From contig NZ_JAMZGM010000001.1 in NCBI RefSeq assembly GCF_024158605.1, forward strand, positions 124,001 through 188,000: DNA of 64,000 bases, given 5' to 3'. A program made the translations under genes and the position numbers. Each line of letters starts with the position of its first letter. Within the stretch, counting starts at the first letter, position 1. This stretch comes from Sebaldella sp. S0638. GTDB taxonomy: Bacteria; Fusobacteriota; Fusobacteriia; Fusobacteriales; Leptotrichiaceae. A model generated the notes under the pieces. That model searched no databases. It was not told the origin of the DNA and saw nothing but the letters and a program-made list of their open reading frames with translations. Positions 51,636 through 60,960 of the stretch are shown in pieces.

Positions 51636-54241
51636 TATACCTCCGCTTTTTTGATAACTCCTGTGCTTCCGTCTAATTCCACTATATCTCCGTCTTTCAG
51701 CCAGTCTGTGACCTTATTTACTCCGACCACTGCCGGTATGCCAAGCTCCCTTGCCACAATTGCGCTGTGGGAAAGCAGGCTTCCTTTTTCCACTATAAGT
51801 CCTTTAGCAAGAGGAAATACCATTACCCAGCCTGGATCAGTGGAATGTGCTACTATTATACTGCCTTTTTCTATAACGGTTTCATTAGGATTCATTACTA
51901 CCTGAACTTTTCCCCGTACTATTCCTTTACAGCAGCCTGTCCCTTTTCTTATATCAGTATTGAGATTATCATCTTTATCAAGGGAAATATACTCAAAATC
52001 ATCGCTTATAACCCCGAAAGTTTTAAATCTGTCAGGAAGTCTGTCCTTTTTTCTGTCTTCCCCAAGCTTTATCTTTCTCAGCTCCACTGTTTTTTTCATG
52101 TCAGGAAATGTAGAAGTCCCGTTTATCAAAGAAAATATCTCATCTTTTTCGAGATAAAATATATCTCCTTTATTATCAATAATTCTCTTTTCCTGAAATA
52201 ATTCGCCCATTCTCAGAAAAATTCTTCTTACCTTGCCGTAAACTCTGGTTCTTTCATATCTCAGATTTTCCCTCAGTGCTGTATGCTTCCTTGCGAGCCT
52301 TAGCGTTCTTTTAAATCTGTATTTTTTTATAATATTACTCTTGAGTTTATCAAATACTTCTTTCTCTTTATCTTTCAATTCTGCCAAACTGTCATTCTTT
52401 TCCCGTTTTTCACTCTTTGCTGTTTCAAAAACTGTTTTTAATAAAAGTTCGGGATTTTCATGTAATGTTGGTGATTCTAGTTTCAGCTCGGCTATACTTC
52501 TGTCCCCGAATCTTTCCATATATTCATCAAAAATCTTTCTGAATTTTTCACTTTCAAATACTTTATTCTCAAAGTTTTTTATATCAGCGGCATTATTTAT
52601 TATCCCCTCATCCCTGACAATATCTGCCATCTTTTCTATATATTTTGAAGGTTCCACACTCATAATTTCAGTTTCATGTACTATTAGTTCATTATGAAGG
52701 ATTCCGTCTTCAGTATCCAGTTTATATTTTTGTATTCTGTTTTTCAGCACCCCAAATGATATCATTGTATAGAAATCATTTAAAATAGGGGTCTGCCAGT
52801 TATATAAAAGCTTATTTTCAAGTTCTGTATAATAATTATATAACTCATATTCCGACATTTCCCCTGTATTTCTATTTTCAAGAGTATTATTCAAAAGCTT
52901 TTTAAATCTTTTTACTTTAACATCTATAAAAATAAAGTTTATCCCAAATCCCAAAAAAGTCCTTACAAGTGTTACTCTGCTAAAAAAACGTCCTATACTG
53001 CCGGTTTCCTTTATACTTTTTTCCACTTCTTCGGGAAGTTCCTCTTTTACACCCATCATCTGTTCCATAAACTTTCTGTTTGCCTTAAATCCCGGAAAAA
53101 GTGTAAGAAGTTTATACCAGTTTAAAAGATTATAATAAATTCTGCTGTTAAGATATCCCAGCATACAGTTAAACACAGGCAGATAATCTCTTATTGTTTT
53201 TTTATCCACACCCATCAGCAGGGAAAACTGCTCGTATACCTTGGAATAAACACTTCTCACAAAAGAAAATGTAAGAGGAAGGGTTATTCCGCTGTAGCTT
53301 TCCACAATATTGCTGTTATCCCATATGATTTCCCTTTCTTTTTTCCGGTTTTTTCCAAGTGTGGTAACAGGTCTTGACTGTAATATATAAATTTCACCGT
53401 TTTCAATTCCCCATTCAATATCCCTAGGAGACCCGGATTTTTCCTCTGCTTTCTTTACTATAAGAGCGATTTTCTTTATATAATCATCATTCAGAACCTG
53501 ACCATTTCTTTTGTCGATGTCTGTTTCTACATTTATAATACCTGAACCATTTTTATTATCCAAAACACGCATGATTTCTTTTTCATTTATCTGTTTACTG
53601 AGAATCTCGTTATTTTCCAAACTTACTATATATGTATCTCCCGAAATCTCCCCATTTACCAAACTTGACCCGAGACCGTATACAGCACTGATCACTGCTT
53701 CATTATTCCCGTTTACCGGATTTTTACTAAAGGCTACACCTGCTGATTCGGAATTTATCATTTTTTGTACTATTACAAAAGGAAGTTCATATTTTATATC
53801 TATATTATTGTTTTTTCCATACTCATATATATGATCTGCAAACATAGACTTCCATACTTTTTTTATATAAATTTCTATATCTTCTTTTTTTACATATAAA
53901 AAACTTTCCAGCTGACCGGCAAACGAAAACTTTTCAGAATCCTCAGCCCGTGCAGATGACCTTACTGCATAATATTCAGCAGCTCCAAGCTTCTCTGCGG
54001 CATCCAGAATCTGAATACTGTTCTCCCCAAACTGAAATTTATCTGTTAATTTTATAATTTCACTTTTATCACTAAAACTGGTAATGTCTTCTTCAATATT
54101 ATCGTAAAAAATCTCCGGACTTACCCCAAACCATTCAGGAACAGTAAATCCATATTCTTCCAGTTCAAAAAGCCCTTTGATTTTTCCCCCGGTATTTTGA
54201 AAGCTGTGATAATTTTCCCTGTTCACAATATATTTTTTCAT
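51635..54241 (-). CDS. PEP-synthase/rifampicin-phosphotransferase-like dikinase
   Basis: 868 residues. Residues 10-300 are an ATP-grasp domain (YYAVRSSARAEDSEKFSFAGQLESFL, FVIVQKMINSESAGVAFSKNPVNG, DIEWGIENGEIYILQSRPVT). Residues 310-760 form a large, unrecognised middle domain beginning IWDNSNIVESYSGITLPLTFSF. Residues 770-868 are the swivelling phospho-histidine domain (GIVRGKVQVVMNP, GSLLSHSAIVARELGIPAVVGV). There is no C-terminal PEP/pyruvate TIM barrel, so it is not PEP synthase. The length and order are those of rifampicin phosphotransferase, which moves the beta-phosphate of ATP to an alcohol. An endogenous lipid or isoprenoid alcohol is the likely acceptor here. Confidence 0.8.
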   Translation of the reverse strand: MKKYIVNRENYHSFQNTGGKIKGLFELEEYGFTVPEWFGVSPEIFYDNIEEDITSFSDKSEIIKLTDKFQFGENSIQILDAAEKLGAAEYYAVRSSARAEDSEKFSFAGQLESFLYVKKEDIEIYIKKVWKSMFADHIYEYGKNNNIDIKYELPFVIVQKMINSESAGVAFSKNPVNGNNEAVISAVYGLGSSLVNGEISGDTYIVSLENNEILSKQINEKEIMRVLDNKNGSGIINVETDIDKRNGQVLNDDYIKKIALIVKKAEEKSGSPRDIEWGIENGEIYILQSRPVTTLGKNRKKEREIIWDNSNIVESYSGITLPLTFSFVRSVYSKVYEQFSLLMGVDKKTIRDYLPVFNCMLGYLNSRIYYNLLNWYKLLTLFPGFKANRKFMEQMMGVKEELPEEVEKSIKETGSIGRFFSRVTLVRTFLGFGINFIFIDVKVKRFKKLLNNTLENRNTGEMSEYELYNYYTELENKLLYNWQTPILNDFYTMISFGVLKNRIQKYKLDTEDGILHNELIVHETEIMSVEPSKYIEKMADIVRDEGIINNAADIKNFENKVFESEKFRKIFDEYMERFGDRSIAELKLESPTLHENPELLLKTVFETAKSEKREKNDSLAELKDKEKEVFDKLKSNIIKKYRFKRTLRLARKHTALRENLRYERTRVYGKVRRIFLRMGELFQEKRIIDNKGDIFYLEKDEIFSLINGTSTFPDMKKTVELRKIKLGEDRKKDRLPDRFKTFGVISDDFEYISLDKDDNLNTDIRKGTGCCKGIVRGKVQVVMNPNETVIEKGSIIVAHSTDPGWVMVFPLAKGLIVEKGSLLSHSAIVARELGIPAVVGVNKVTDWLKDGDIVELDGSTGVIKKAEV

Positions 54242-54243
54242 CT

Positions 54244-55146
54244 CTACCCCTTAATCAGCGGAATTATTCCCAGCATTAAATATACTGCCAATATCCATAC
54301 CCCTGAAATTATTTCAAATATTCCTCCGTTTTTACGTTTTTTTATAAATTCAAATGATTTTATCACTGTTACTGTCACTATTAATCCAAGCAATATTCCT
54401 GTCAGAGCCAGAGAGTTTGTTTTTACAGCCGTTACCATACATAAAATAAAGCTTAGTATCTGTATAAAAACGAATATTAATACTGAATTTTTTATTCCCC
54501 ATAACTTACTGTATGTTGACACCCCGTCTTCTTCATCTTCCGGAGCCCTTATTTTTCTTCCTGTTTCAGTACACATTCCATTTAAAAACCCTATTATCAG
54601 GTATAAACAAACATACGGCAGATATTTCCATTCCGGAAATGCGCCAAACTGATAAATAATAATAAATAAATGAAATAATATCATGATAATCATATGTGAA
54701 AAAACATAAACAGCCTGATGTTTATTCAGCCATTCAGGAACAAAAAATTCTTTTGTCATAAGTAACATGTACAGATAAACTAAACAAAATATTATAAGGA
54801 CATTTTTATTAAAAAGTAAAATTAGTATGACCTGTATTAAAAATCCCCCGATACCTATATTCCTTAATTCTTTCAGTGTTACAAGCCCTCTTGGCACAGG
54901 TCTGTAAGCCCTGTATTTCATGTCTTCTTCAAAATCCTTAAACTCGTCTGCTATTCTTAACTGAAGAAAAAATATAAACATAATAACAAAAACAATAATT
55001 ATATCTTTTAGTACCGGAAATACAAAATTATTTTGAAGTATCTGCACAAAGCACAATGTGGAAACTGAAAGAATCAATATCAAAAGACCATGTTTAAATA
55101 CCGGAAATCTCTCTTTCTGATAAATATATAACGTCTTTAATGTCAT
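54244..55146 (-). CDS. UbiA family prenyltransferase
   Basis: 300 residues with about eight hydrophobic segments. The two aspartate motifs are FFLQLRIADEFKDFEEDMKYRAYRPVPRGL (DxxxDxxxD) and FLNGMCTETGRKIRAPEDEEDGVSTYSKLWG. These bind the prenyl diphosphate through magnesium. The acceptor, whether quinone precursor, glycerol phosphate or another, cannot be told; no quinone genes are near. One base of overlap with HMG-CoA reductase upstream and two bases to the dikinase downstream argue for one pathway. Confidence 0.85.
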   Translation of the reverse strand: MTLKTLYIYQKERFPVFKHGLLILILSVSTLCFVQILQNNFVFPVLKDIIIVFVIMFIFFLQLRIADEFKDFEEDMKYRAYRPVPRGLVTLKELRNIGIGGFLIQVILILLFNKNVLIIFCLVYLYMLLMTKEFFVPEWLNKHQAVYVFSHMIIMILFHLFIIIYQFGAFPEWKYLPYVCLYLIIGFLNGMCTETGRKIRAPEDEEDGVSTYSKLWGIKNSVLIFVFIQILSFILCMVTAVKTNSLALTGILLGLIVTVTVIKSFEFIKKRKNGGIFEIISGVWILAVYLMLGIIPLIKG

Positions 55147-56423
55147 TATTCCCCCTTTTTATTTCTCATCCTTGAAAAAATCTTATGAGCTCTTGTAAAA
55201 TTATTCGAACATATTGCAGCAGATATGGATAATTCTCCTGCCAGACACATTCCTGCTACTATTTCAGCAAATTTACCGGCATTTCCCGCTCCATATGCCC
55301 CTAGAACTTCAAGATATGTTTTCTGTGTGGGAAGAATTGTCCCTCCGCCCACTGTTCCCACAATAAGATTGGGAAGTGTTACCGAAGCATAAAGACTATC
55401 ATCTTCAAGTGCCTCAAATCTCGTAAGTCCTACAGACGATTCAGAAACACATGCTGCATCCTGACCGCAGGCTATATATATTCCCGCAAGAGCATTGGCG
55501 TAGTGTCCCTGATTCCCGAATACACCGCTTTGTATCCCGCCGTTCTGCGTTACCTGATAAAACTTTTCCATCTCACGGGCAGTTACATTTAATCTTTTTT
55601 TCAGTAGTTCTTTTGGTATTACTACTTCGCATACTACCTTTTTACCTCTTACACTCTGGAATGACTGGGAAGATGCCTTCTTATCACCTGACATATTCGC
55701 TTCTACATACCATTTTTCCGGCTTTACCGCAGAATTTTTCTCTATGTATTCACAGGCTTTTTCAGTGGCTATAGTCACCATATTCTGTCCTGAGGCATCT
55801 CCTGTGGTATAAATAACATTAAGGTATACTCTGTTTCCCTCCACTGTTATATTTATATCCCTTACTCTGGCATATCTTGATGTACTTTCCGCCTGTTCCA
55901 CTATCCGCTCTTCGTTTTCACTGAGCCAAAGCAGGAATTTTCCCACTTCAAGCATATTTTTAAATAAAAAACACGGACATCTTGATACTCCCTCGCTCAA
56001 AACAAATGCACTGCATCCTCCGACTTCTGATATCAGCTGGCTTCCTCTTGTATAGGATGCGAGCATTGCAGCTTCAGTAGTTGCCATAGGTACATAAAAT
56101 TTCCCCTGTGCATGACTGCCGTTTATAATTATAGGCCCTGCTATTCCCACAGGAACTTTGGCAATCCCAATGTAATTTTCTATACTGAGACCATATGTCT
56201 CCAGATCTTTTTCCCTGTTATCACCCAATATAAGATTTTCCTGTTCTTTTGTAAGGTTTAATAATTTCAGCCTTTCATCAAAACTTTTTGAGTCATAGCC
56301 GAATTTTATATCTTCGTATTTTATTCCGTCTTTTTTACTTAGCTTTTTCTCTATTTCCTCAAAAGTAAACTTTTTAAAAACATTACTTACAGTATTCTTA
56401 AAATTTAATTTTCCTATTCCCAT
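55146..56423 (-). CDS. hmgA: Class I-type HMG-CoA reductase
   Basis: 425 residues from the ATG at 56423 (AAAAGGTGG upstream; a GTG ten codons earlier is weaker). It reduces HMG-CoA to mevalonate. Segments ENYIGIAKVPVGIAGPIIING, YVPMATTEAAMLASYTRG (catalytic Glu), YTTGDASGQNMVTIATEKA, MSGDKKASSQSF (Lys), ACGQDAACVSESS (Asp), LPNLIVGTVGGGTILPTQ and a C-terminal His (RAHKIFSRM) agree with class I enzymes of archaea and eukaryotes rather than the class II form common in bacteria. No membrane domain is present. It heads the lipid-type operon. No other mevalonate-pathway gene is in the window. Confidence 0.92.
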   Translation of the reverse strand: MGIGKLNFKNTVSNVFKKFTFEEIEKKLSKKDGIKYEDIKFGYDSKSFDERLKLLNLTKEQENLILGDNREKDLETYGLSIENYIGIAKVPVGIAGPIIINGSHAQGKFYVPMATTEAAMLASYTRGSQLISEVGGCSAFVLSEGVSRCPCFLFKNMLEVGKFLLWLSENEERIVEQAESTSRYARVRDINITVEGNRVYLNVIYTTGDASGQNMVTIATEKACEYIEKNSAVKPEKWYVEANMSGDKKASSQSFQSVRGKKVVCEVVIPKELLKKRLNVTAREMEKFYQVTQNGGIQSGVFGNQGHYANALAGIYIACGQDAACVSESSVGLTRFEALEDDSLYASVTLPNLIVGTVGGGTILPTQKTYLEVLGAYGAGNAGKFAEIVAGMCLAGELSISAAICSNNFTRAHKIFSRMRNKKGE

Positions 56424-56479
56424 AAGCGACCACCTTTTCTCTTCATAAAACACTTAATTTATTCTGATATATTCCATTA

Positions 56480-56488
56480 ATTATACCA
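56480..56488 (-). promoter_or_regulatory. Extended -10 promoter before HMG-CoA reductase
   Basis: Minus strand TGG-TATAAT about 55 bp before the start; the -35 is weak. Confidence 0.5.
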
Positions 56489-56615
56489 CAAAACATAGAA
56501 TTTTTCTCCATTAAAGTCCTGTTTTTACAAAACTTCTTTCAGGGGACACAGAGAGTTATAAATACTAAAATCTTTATAGAATATCCGTATATTTAAAAAA
56601 GGAAAATAAAATCAC

Positions 56616-56629
56616 TGCCGTATCCGGCA
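56616..56629 (-). terminator. Weak terminator after ppaC
   Basis: TGCCG/CGGCA with a TATC loop, followed on the minus strand by TGATTTTATTTT, 20 bp past the ppaC stop. It separates the pyrophosphatase unit from the HMG-CoA reductase promoter. Confidence 0.6.
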
Positions 56630-56649
56630 TATTTTATCTTCCTTATTTA

Positions 56650-57576
56650 TTAATTTTGTACTGCTTTAGTTAAAGGCGGAATAATTTGTTTCTTTCTTGA
56701 AACTACTCCATTCAGTGTCAAAATTCCGTTATTCATGCTTTGTCCAAAAGCTTTTTCCGCTATATCCGCTCTGCTTCCAGCTGCCATTGCTACAGAATTG
56801 TTATTTAGTATATCAGTAATTACAAACATAAACATATCAAGATTTTCTTTTGTTATAAAATCACTTATTGATTTTTCAAGTTCTGCTTTTTTAGCAAGCA
56901 GTTTATTTGTGTCAACAGTACTTACCTGAGCAACTGCCAGTTTAAGAGTATCTATCTCAAATATTTTCATATCCATATTAAGCAGTTCTTCATTAGTTTT
57001 ATCATCTAGGTTTGTTCCTGCTATAAGCATGTCAATACCGTATTTTTCAAGGTCTGTTCCAGAAATAACAGCCAGTTCTTTTGCAGCTGCCACATCTCTG
57101 TCAGTGCATGTAGGCGACTTAAATAAGAGAGTATCAGACACTATTGCACTCAGCATTAATCCTGCTATATTCTTTTCAGGAACCAGTCCTGCTTCTTTAT
57201 ACAGCTCAAAAACCAGTGTAGAAGTACATCCTACTATATCCATTCTTACTTTCAGAGGCTCATCAGTATGAAAATTCGATATTCTGTGGTGATCCACCAG
57301 TTCCAGAATCTTAGCTTCTTCAAATCCGTCTGCTGTCTGTGTTCTTTCATTATGATCCACGAGTATTACACTTTCCCCGCTTATATTTGTCTGTAATCTT
57401 GGCTTTTCCACATTAAAATGTTCCAGAACATACTCTGTTTCCTTATTAATCTCACCGAGTCTTATCGGTATTGTATTTGCTCCTGTTTTATTTTTTAAAG
57501 CCGAATAGGCTATTGCTGAACATATACTGTCTGTATCAGGGTTTTTGTGTCCTAATACCAATATTTCTTTTGACAT
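56650..57576 (-). CDS. ppaC: Manganese-dependent inorganic pyrophosphatase
   Basis: A 308-residue DHH-family class C pyrophosphatase. Metal ligands lie in VLGHKNPDTDSICSAIAYS, VILVDHNERTQ and ILELVDHHRISNF; the DHHA2 C-terminal part has GSRADIAEKAF and GVVSRKKQIIPPL (SRKKQ substrate motif). It lies 37 bp after the DgkA-PAP2 gene. Confidence 0.96.
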   Translation of the reverse strand: MSKEILVLGHKNPDTDSICSAIAYSALKNKTGANTIPIRLGEINKETEYVLEHFNVEKPRLQTNISGESVILVDHNERTQTADGFEEAKILELVDHHRISNFHTDEPLKVRMDIVGCTSTLVFELYKEAGLVPEKNIAGLMLSAIVSDTLLFKSPTCTDRDVAAAKELAVISGTDLEKYGIDMLIAGTNLDDKTNEELLNMDMKIFEIDTLKLAVAQVSTVDTNKLLAKKAELEKSISDFITKENLDMFMFVITDILNNNSVAMAAGSRADIAEKAFGQSMNNGILTLNGVVSRKKQIIPPLTKAVQN

Positions 57577-57613
57577 TAATTCTTCCTCCTAATTTTTATT
57601 TATCTATTCTTAT

Positions 57614-58402
57614 TTAATTATATAAGCCGCCAAAGGCAGATATTATAGAAAAGATCAAAAAAGTCGTCAAAAAACCTATTGCTCCTCCTACAAGTACCTC
57701 TTTAAAACTGTGTATTTTTGATTTTACCCTGCTTTGTGCTACTAAAAGTGCCATTAATAATCCAAGAAGCAGTATTCTGATATCACTTGTCAGAAATAAA
57801 ATCATTGCAAAAATAGAAAATGCTATTGCACTGTGTCCGCTCGGCATTCCTCCTTCAAGCGGTGTTCCTTTTCCCCAGAAGGCCTTTAGCGTAACAACTA
57901 TAAGACATATAAGTCCCAGTGTTATTGCCACTATATTCCCTGTTCTTGCTGCTATTCTGGTAATCTGGAGATTAGTATTAAATATATTCAGTATTCTATC
58001 ATAAAAAATCAGATATCCTACTATTATTGCATTTATTGCCGCTATCAAAACACCGGCTGCTGCTACGTCTTTTGCCAGTTTGGCAAGAACATGCCTTTCG
58101 GGAGATATTAAATCCACGATTGCTTCTACTGAGGTATTTATCAGTTCGGTAATAAGAACAAGCGAAATAGTCAGAGCCAGAACCATCAGTTCCAGTTTGC
58201 TTATATTAGTCAGTATGGCAATGGTAATTATAACAATTGATACAAAAACATGTACTTTCATATGTTTCTCATGTCTTATTGTTTCAATGGTACCTTCTAT
58301 GGCAAAGTTAAAGCTGTCTATTATTTTCCTGTCCCGTTCTCTTTCTTTTTTTATATCCCAGTCCAGATCCTGATATTTTTTAAAAAATTTAAATTTCTTC
58401 AC
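57614..58402 (-). CDS. DgkA-type lipid kinase fused to a PAP2 phosphatase
   Basis: 262 residues. The N-terminal half (about 25-130) is a prokaryotic diacylglycerol/undecaprenol kinase (SFNFAIEGTIETIRHEKHMKVHVF, ITELINTSVEAIVDLISPERHVLAKLAKDVAAAGVLIAA). The C-terminal half (about 145-262) is a PAP2-type phosphatase (LKAFWGKGTPLEGGMPSGHSAIAF, SRVKSKIHSFKEVLVGGAIGF). Kinase and phosphatase for the same class of lipid in one chain suggests undecaprenol/undecaprenyl phosphate cycling. The first PAP2 motif (KxxxxxxRP) is poorly preserved, so phosphatase activity is uncertain. It lies 5 bp after ybeY. Confidence 0.88.
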   Translation of the reverse strand: MKKFKFFKKYQDLDWDIKKERERDRKIIDSFNFAIEGTIETIRHEKHMKVHVFVSIVIITIAILTNISKLELMVLALTISLVLITELINTSVEAIVDLISPERHVLAKLAKDVAAAGVLIAAINAIIVGYLIFYDRILNIFNTNLQITRIAARTGNIVAITLGLICLIVVTLKAFWGKGTPLEGGMPSGHSAIAFSIFAMILFLTSDIRILLLGLLMALLVAQSRVKSKIHSFKEVLVGGAIGFLTTFLIFSIISAFGGLYN

Positions 58403-58407
58403 TGTGA

Positions 58408-58866
58408 TCAGCCTCTCTCATAGCCAATTTCTTTTAGTAACTGCTCTTCCTTCTCTCTCATTACTTTTTTATCTTCTTCGTCAATATGGTCATATCCCAG
58501 CAGGTGAAGCATCCCGTGACATAATACATAATAAAATTCTCTTTCTACGCTGTGTTCATATTCTTCTGCCTGTTCCCTTACTTTTTCCTCGGAAATTATT
58601 ATATCTCCCAGAATATTAAAAGGCCCTATATTTTCTGTTTCATTATAGGCAAACGAAATAACATCAGTCGGAGTGTCTTTTCCTCTGTATTCACTGTTGA
58701 TGTTCTTTATTACCTCATTTGTAGTTATCAAAAATGATATATATATATTTTCTATATTTTCCACTTTCTCATGTTCAAGGATCAGATCCACAAACTCGTT
58801 TATTTTTTCTTCATCCATAAATTCCTGTACATCTGAAATATCATAAGTTATTTCTATATTACTCAT
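58408..58866 (-). CDS. ybeY: Endoribonuclease YbeY
   Basis: A 152-residue zinc metalloprotein for 16S rRNA 3' maturation and ribosome quality control. The signature is CHGMLHLLGYDHIDEEDKKVM (H..xH....xH), preceded by YRGKDTPTDVISFAY. The ATG at 58866 is chosen because GAGG lies eight bases upstream, inside the end of pgpH (8-base overlap). The order pgpH-ybeY-dgkA is widely conserved. Confidence 0.97.
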   Translation of the reverse strand: MSNIEITYDISDVQEFMDEEKINEFVDLILEHEKVENIENIYISFLITTNEVIKNINSEYRGKDTPTDVISFAYNETENIGPFNILGDIIISEEKVREQAEEYEHSVEREFYYVLCHGMLHLLGYDHIDEEDKKVMREKEEQLLKEIGYERG

Positions 58867-60949
58867 GTTTAAAATCCTCATCTTCCACTAATTTTTTATT
58901 TTCCCCTACTTTAGGATATTGTATTCTTTGGTGGTAAGCTCCCTGAAGTACATCCAGAAAGGCTTTTATTATTACTTCTATCTCTCTCAGAGTTATATCC
59001 GCAGATGAAAGCTGTCCGTCCTCTATCTTATATTTTATCAGATATCTTACAAGACTTTCCACATTTTCTTTTGTTTTGTCTTCTGCTGCTCTCACTGCTG
59101 CTTCTATTGTATCTGCCATTAATATTATTGCTGATTCTTTTGTTCTTGGTTTTGGCCCGCTGTATCTGAAATCCTGTTCTCTTATCTCTTCGCCTTCTTC
59201 TTTTGCCTTATTATAAAAATACTGCACAAGTGTAGTACCGTGATGCTCTACCATTATATCCAGAATCTCTTTTGGAAGATTATATTTTTTCCCCATTGCC
59301 ACACCGTCTTTAGTGTGAGAAATAATAATCAATGCACTTAATGTAGGCTTTATATGATTATGAGGATTTTCCCTTCCTTTTTGGTTTTCCACAAAGAAAT
59401 TAGGTCTTTTCATTTTTCCTATATCATGATAGTACGACGCCACCCTTGCAAAAGTGGCATTTGCCCCTATTGATTCCGCCGCTCTTTCCGCAAGTGCACC
59501 CACCATAATACTGTGGTGGAATGTACCTGATGCTTTTACCAGCAGACTTCTCAATAAAGGATGTGAAAAGTCGCTTAGTTCAAGAAGTTTTATATTGGTC
59601 AGTATGTCAAAGGTGTTCTCAAAGAACGGCAGCAGCGCCAGACATATCATTCCTGTGAGTATTCCTGAGAAAACAGACAGTATAATAAGAAGTCCCAGTA
59701 TAGTCATAGGAAACTGGTTCACAAGCCCGTATGCCACAGAAAGTACCGCTTGAAACACTCCGAGAAATACCCCTAATTTTACGAATTCACTTCTGTTTAC
59801 CAATGCTGAAGCCTGATATATCGCCACTACTGTTACACCTAAAGTTATCAGGAACCATGTCTCGTCTCTTGTAAGAAGAACCAGATTAAACACTGACAAA
59901 GTTATGGCAAATACCTTATCCCCCAAAATAGAAAGAATTATAGGCACTATTGCAAAAGGTAAAAGGTACAGTAAAAATCCCGTCTGGAAGAATGCCAGAT
60001 ATATAAGATTTAATATTGCTACTGTAATAAGGCTCGGATAAAATGCTTTTGAGTCCATTATTTTTTTTGAGTATTTTTTTAAAATATAATATAAAACCAT
60101 GGATAAAATAACAAATGAAAGTAGCAATCCTGTAGTTTTTCTGGCTTTATCGCTTACTTTTACCATGCTCAGTTTTTCCAGTTTTTCATAAGCATCTGCT
60201 GTTATTACGTCGCCTTTTTTCAATACCACATCGCCTTTGTATATTTTTATTTCCTGATTTTTCAATGATTCTAAGTTTTTATCAATTTTTTCTTTTGTTT
60301 TTTCCTGATTAAACTTCATATTTATTACCATAAAGTTTTTCAGCAGTTTTTTCTCTTCAGGCCCTAGTTTATAGTCTTTTGAAGCGACTATTTTATCAAA
60401 ATCGCCTTTTTTTACTATTCCTTCGGCGTAGATTTTCCTCACATCATTTGCAAGTGACAGAATATAAGAACTGCTGTCTCTTAGTACTATAGTTTTCAAT
60501 TCATCTACAGTAAGATTTAGTTTATTATCATCTATAAAGCTTTTCAGTTCGGCGTTATCCAGTTCCGGCTGCAGCTTAAACCTGTCTATGGAATCAAAAA
60601 ATGTATTCAGCTGTGAGACTGAATTATCTTCTACTTCTTTGTTTCTGTCATATTCAGGAGTAGTATTTTCTATAATTCTGTTTTTTACGCTTTCATCCAG
60701 CAGATCTTTGTAATATACCACATCTTTATAGGCTATTACATCTTTTGTTGCTTTATCTCCTATGTGATAGCTGATATTTATTCTTTTAGTTTCCATAAAA
60801 ATACCAAAGATAAGGAACATGGTACTTAACAGAAGAAATCTGTATCTGAATTTATTATTCAGTATGAAACTGGAAACTATACCTTTTTTATTTATTTTTT
60901 TATCATCAACTGTTATTGTTACTTCTCTTCCAAAAAAATTCAGTCTCAT
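58859..60949 (-). CDS. pgpH: 7TM-HD cyclic-di-AMP phosphodiesterase PgpH
   Basis: 696 residues. A first membrane span near 33-50 is followed by an extracytoplasmic 7TMR-HDED domain (about 55-270), seven membrane segments (275-440) and a cytoplasmic HD domain (TFHHSIMVGALAERAAESIGANATFARVASYYHDIGKMKRPNFFVENQKG, HTKDGVAMGKKYNLPKEILDIMVEHHGTTLVQYFY). The metal HD residues are intact. PgpH relatives hydrolyse c-di-AMP to pApA. AGGGAGG sits just before the ATG and just after the end of a long hairpin-forming repeat unit. Confidence 0.95.
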   Translation of the reverse strand: MRLNFFGREVTITVDDKKINKKGIVSSFILNNKFRYRFLLLSTMFLIFGIFMETKRINISYHIGDKATKDVIAYKDVVYYKDLLDESVKNRIIENTTPEYDRNKEVEDNSVSQLNTFFDSIDRFKLQPELDNAELKSFIDDNKLNLTVDELKTIVLRDSSSYILSLANDVRKIYAEGIVKKGDFDKIVASKDYKLGPEEKKLLKNFMVINMKFNQEKTKEKIDKNLESLKNQEIKIYKGDVVLKKGDVITADAYEKLEKLSMVKVSDKARKTTGLLLSFVILSMVLYYILKKYSKKIMDSKAFYPSLITVAILNLIYLAFFQTGFLLYLLPFAIVPIILSILGDKVFAITLSVFNLVLLTRDETWFLITLGVTVVAIYQASALVNRSEFVKLGVFLGVFQAVLSVAYGLVNQFPMTILGLLIILSVFSGILTGMICLALLPFFENTFDILTNIKLLELSDFSHPLLRSLLVKASGTFHHSIMVGALAERAAESIGANATFARVASYYHDIGKMKRPNFFVENQKGRENPHNHIKPTLSALIIISHTKDGVAMGKKYNLPKEILDIMVEHHGTTLVQYFYNKAKEEGEEIREQDFRYSGPKPRTKESAIILMADTIEAAVRAAEDKTKENVESLVRYLIKYKIEDGQLSSADITLREIEVIIKAFLDVLQGAYHQRIQYPKVGENKKLVEDEDFKHE

Positions 60950-60960
60950 TTTTCCTCCCT

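Noticed and set aside
51635-54241. PEP synthase
   Set aside because: It lacks the C-terminal PEP/pyruvate-binding barrel; only the ATP-grasp and phospho-His domains are present.
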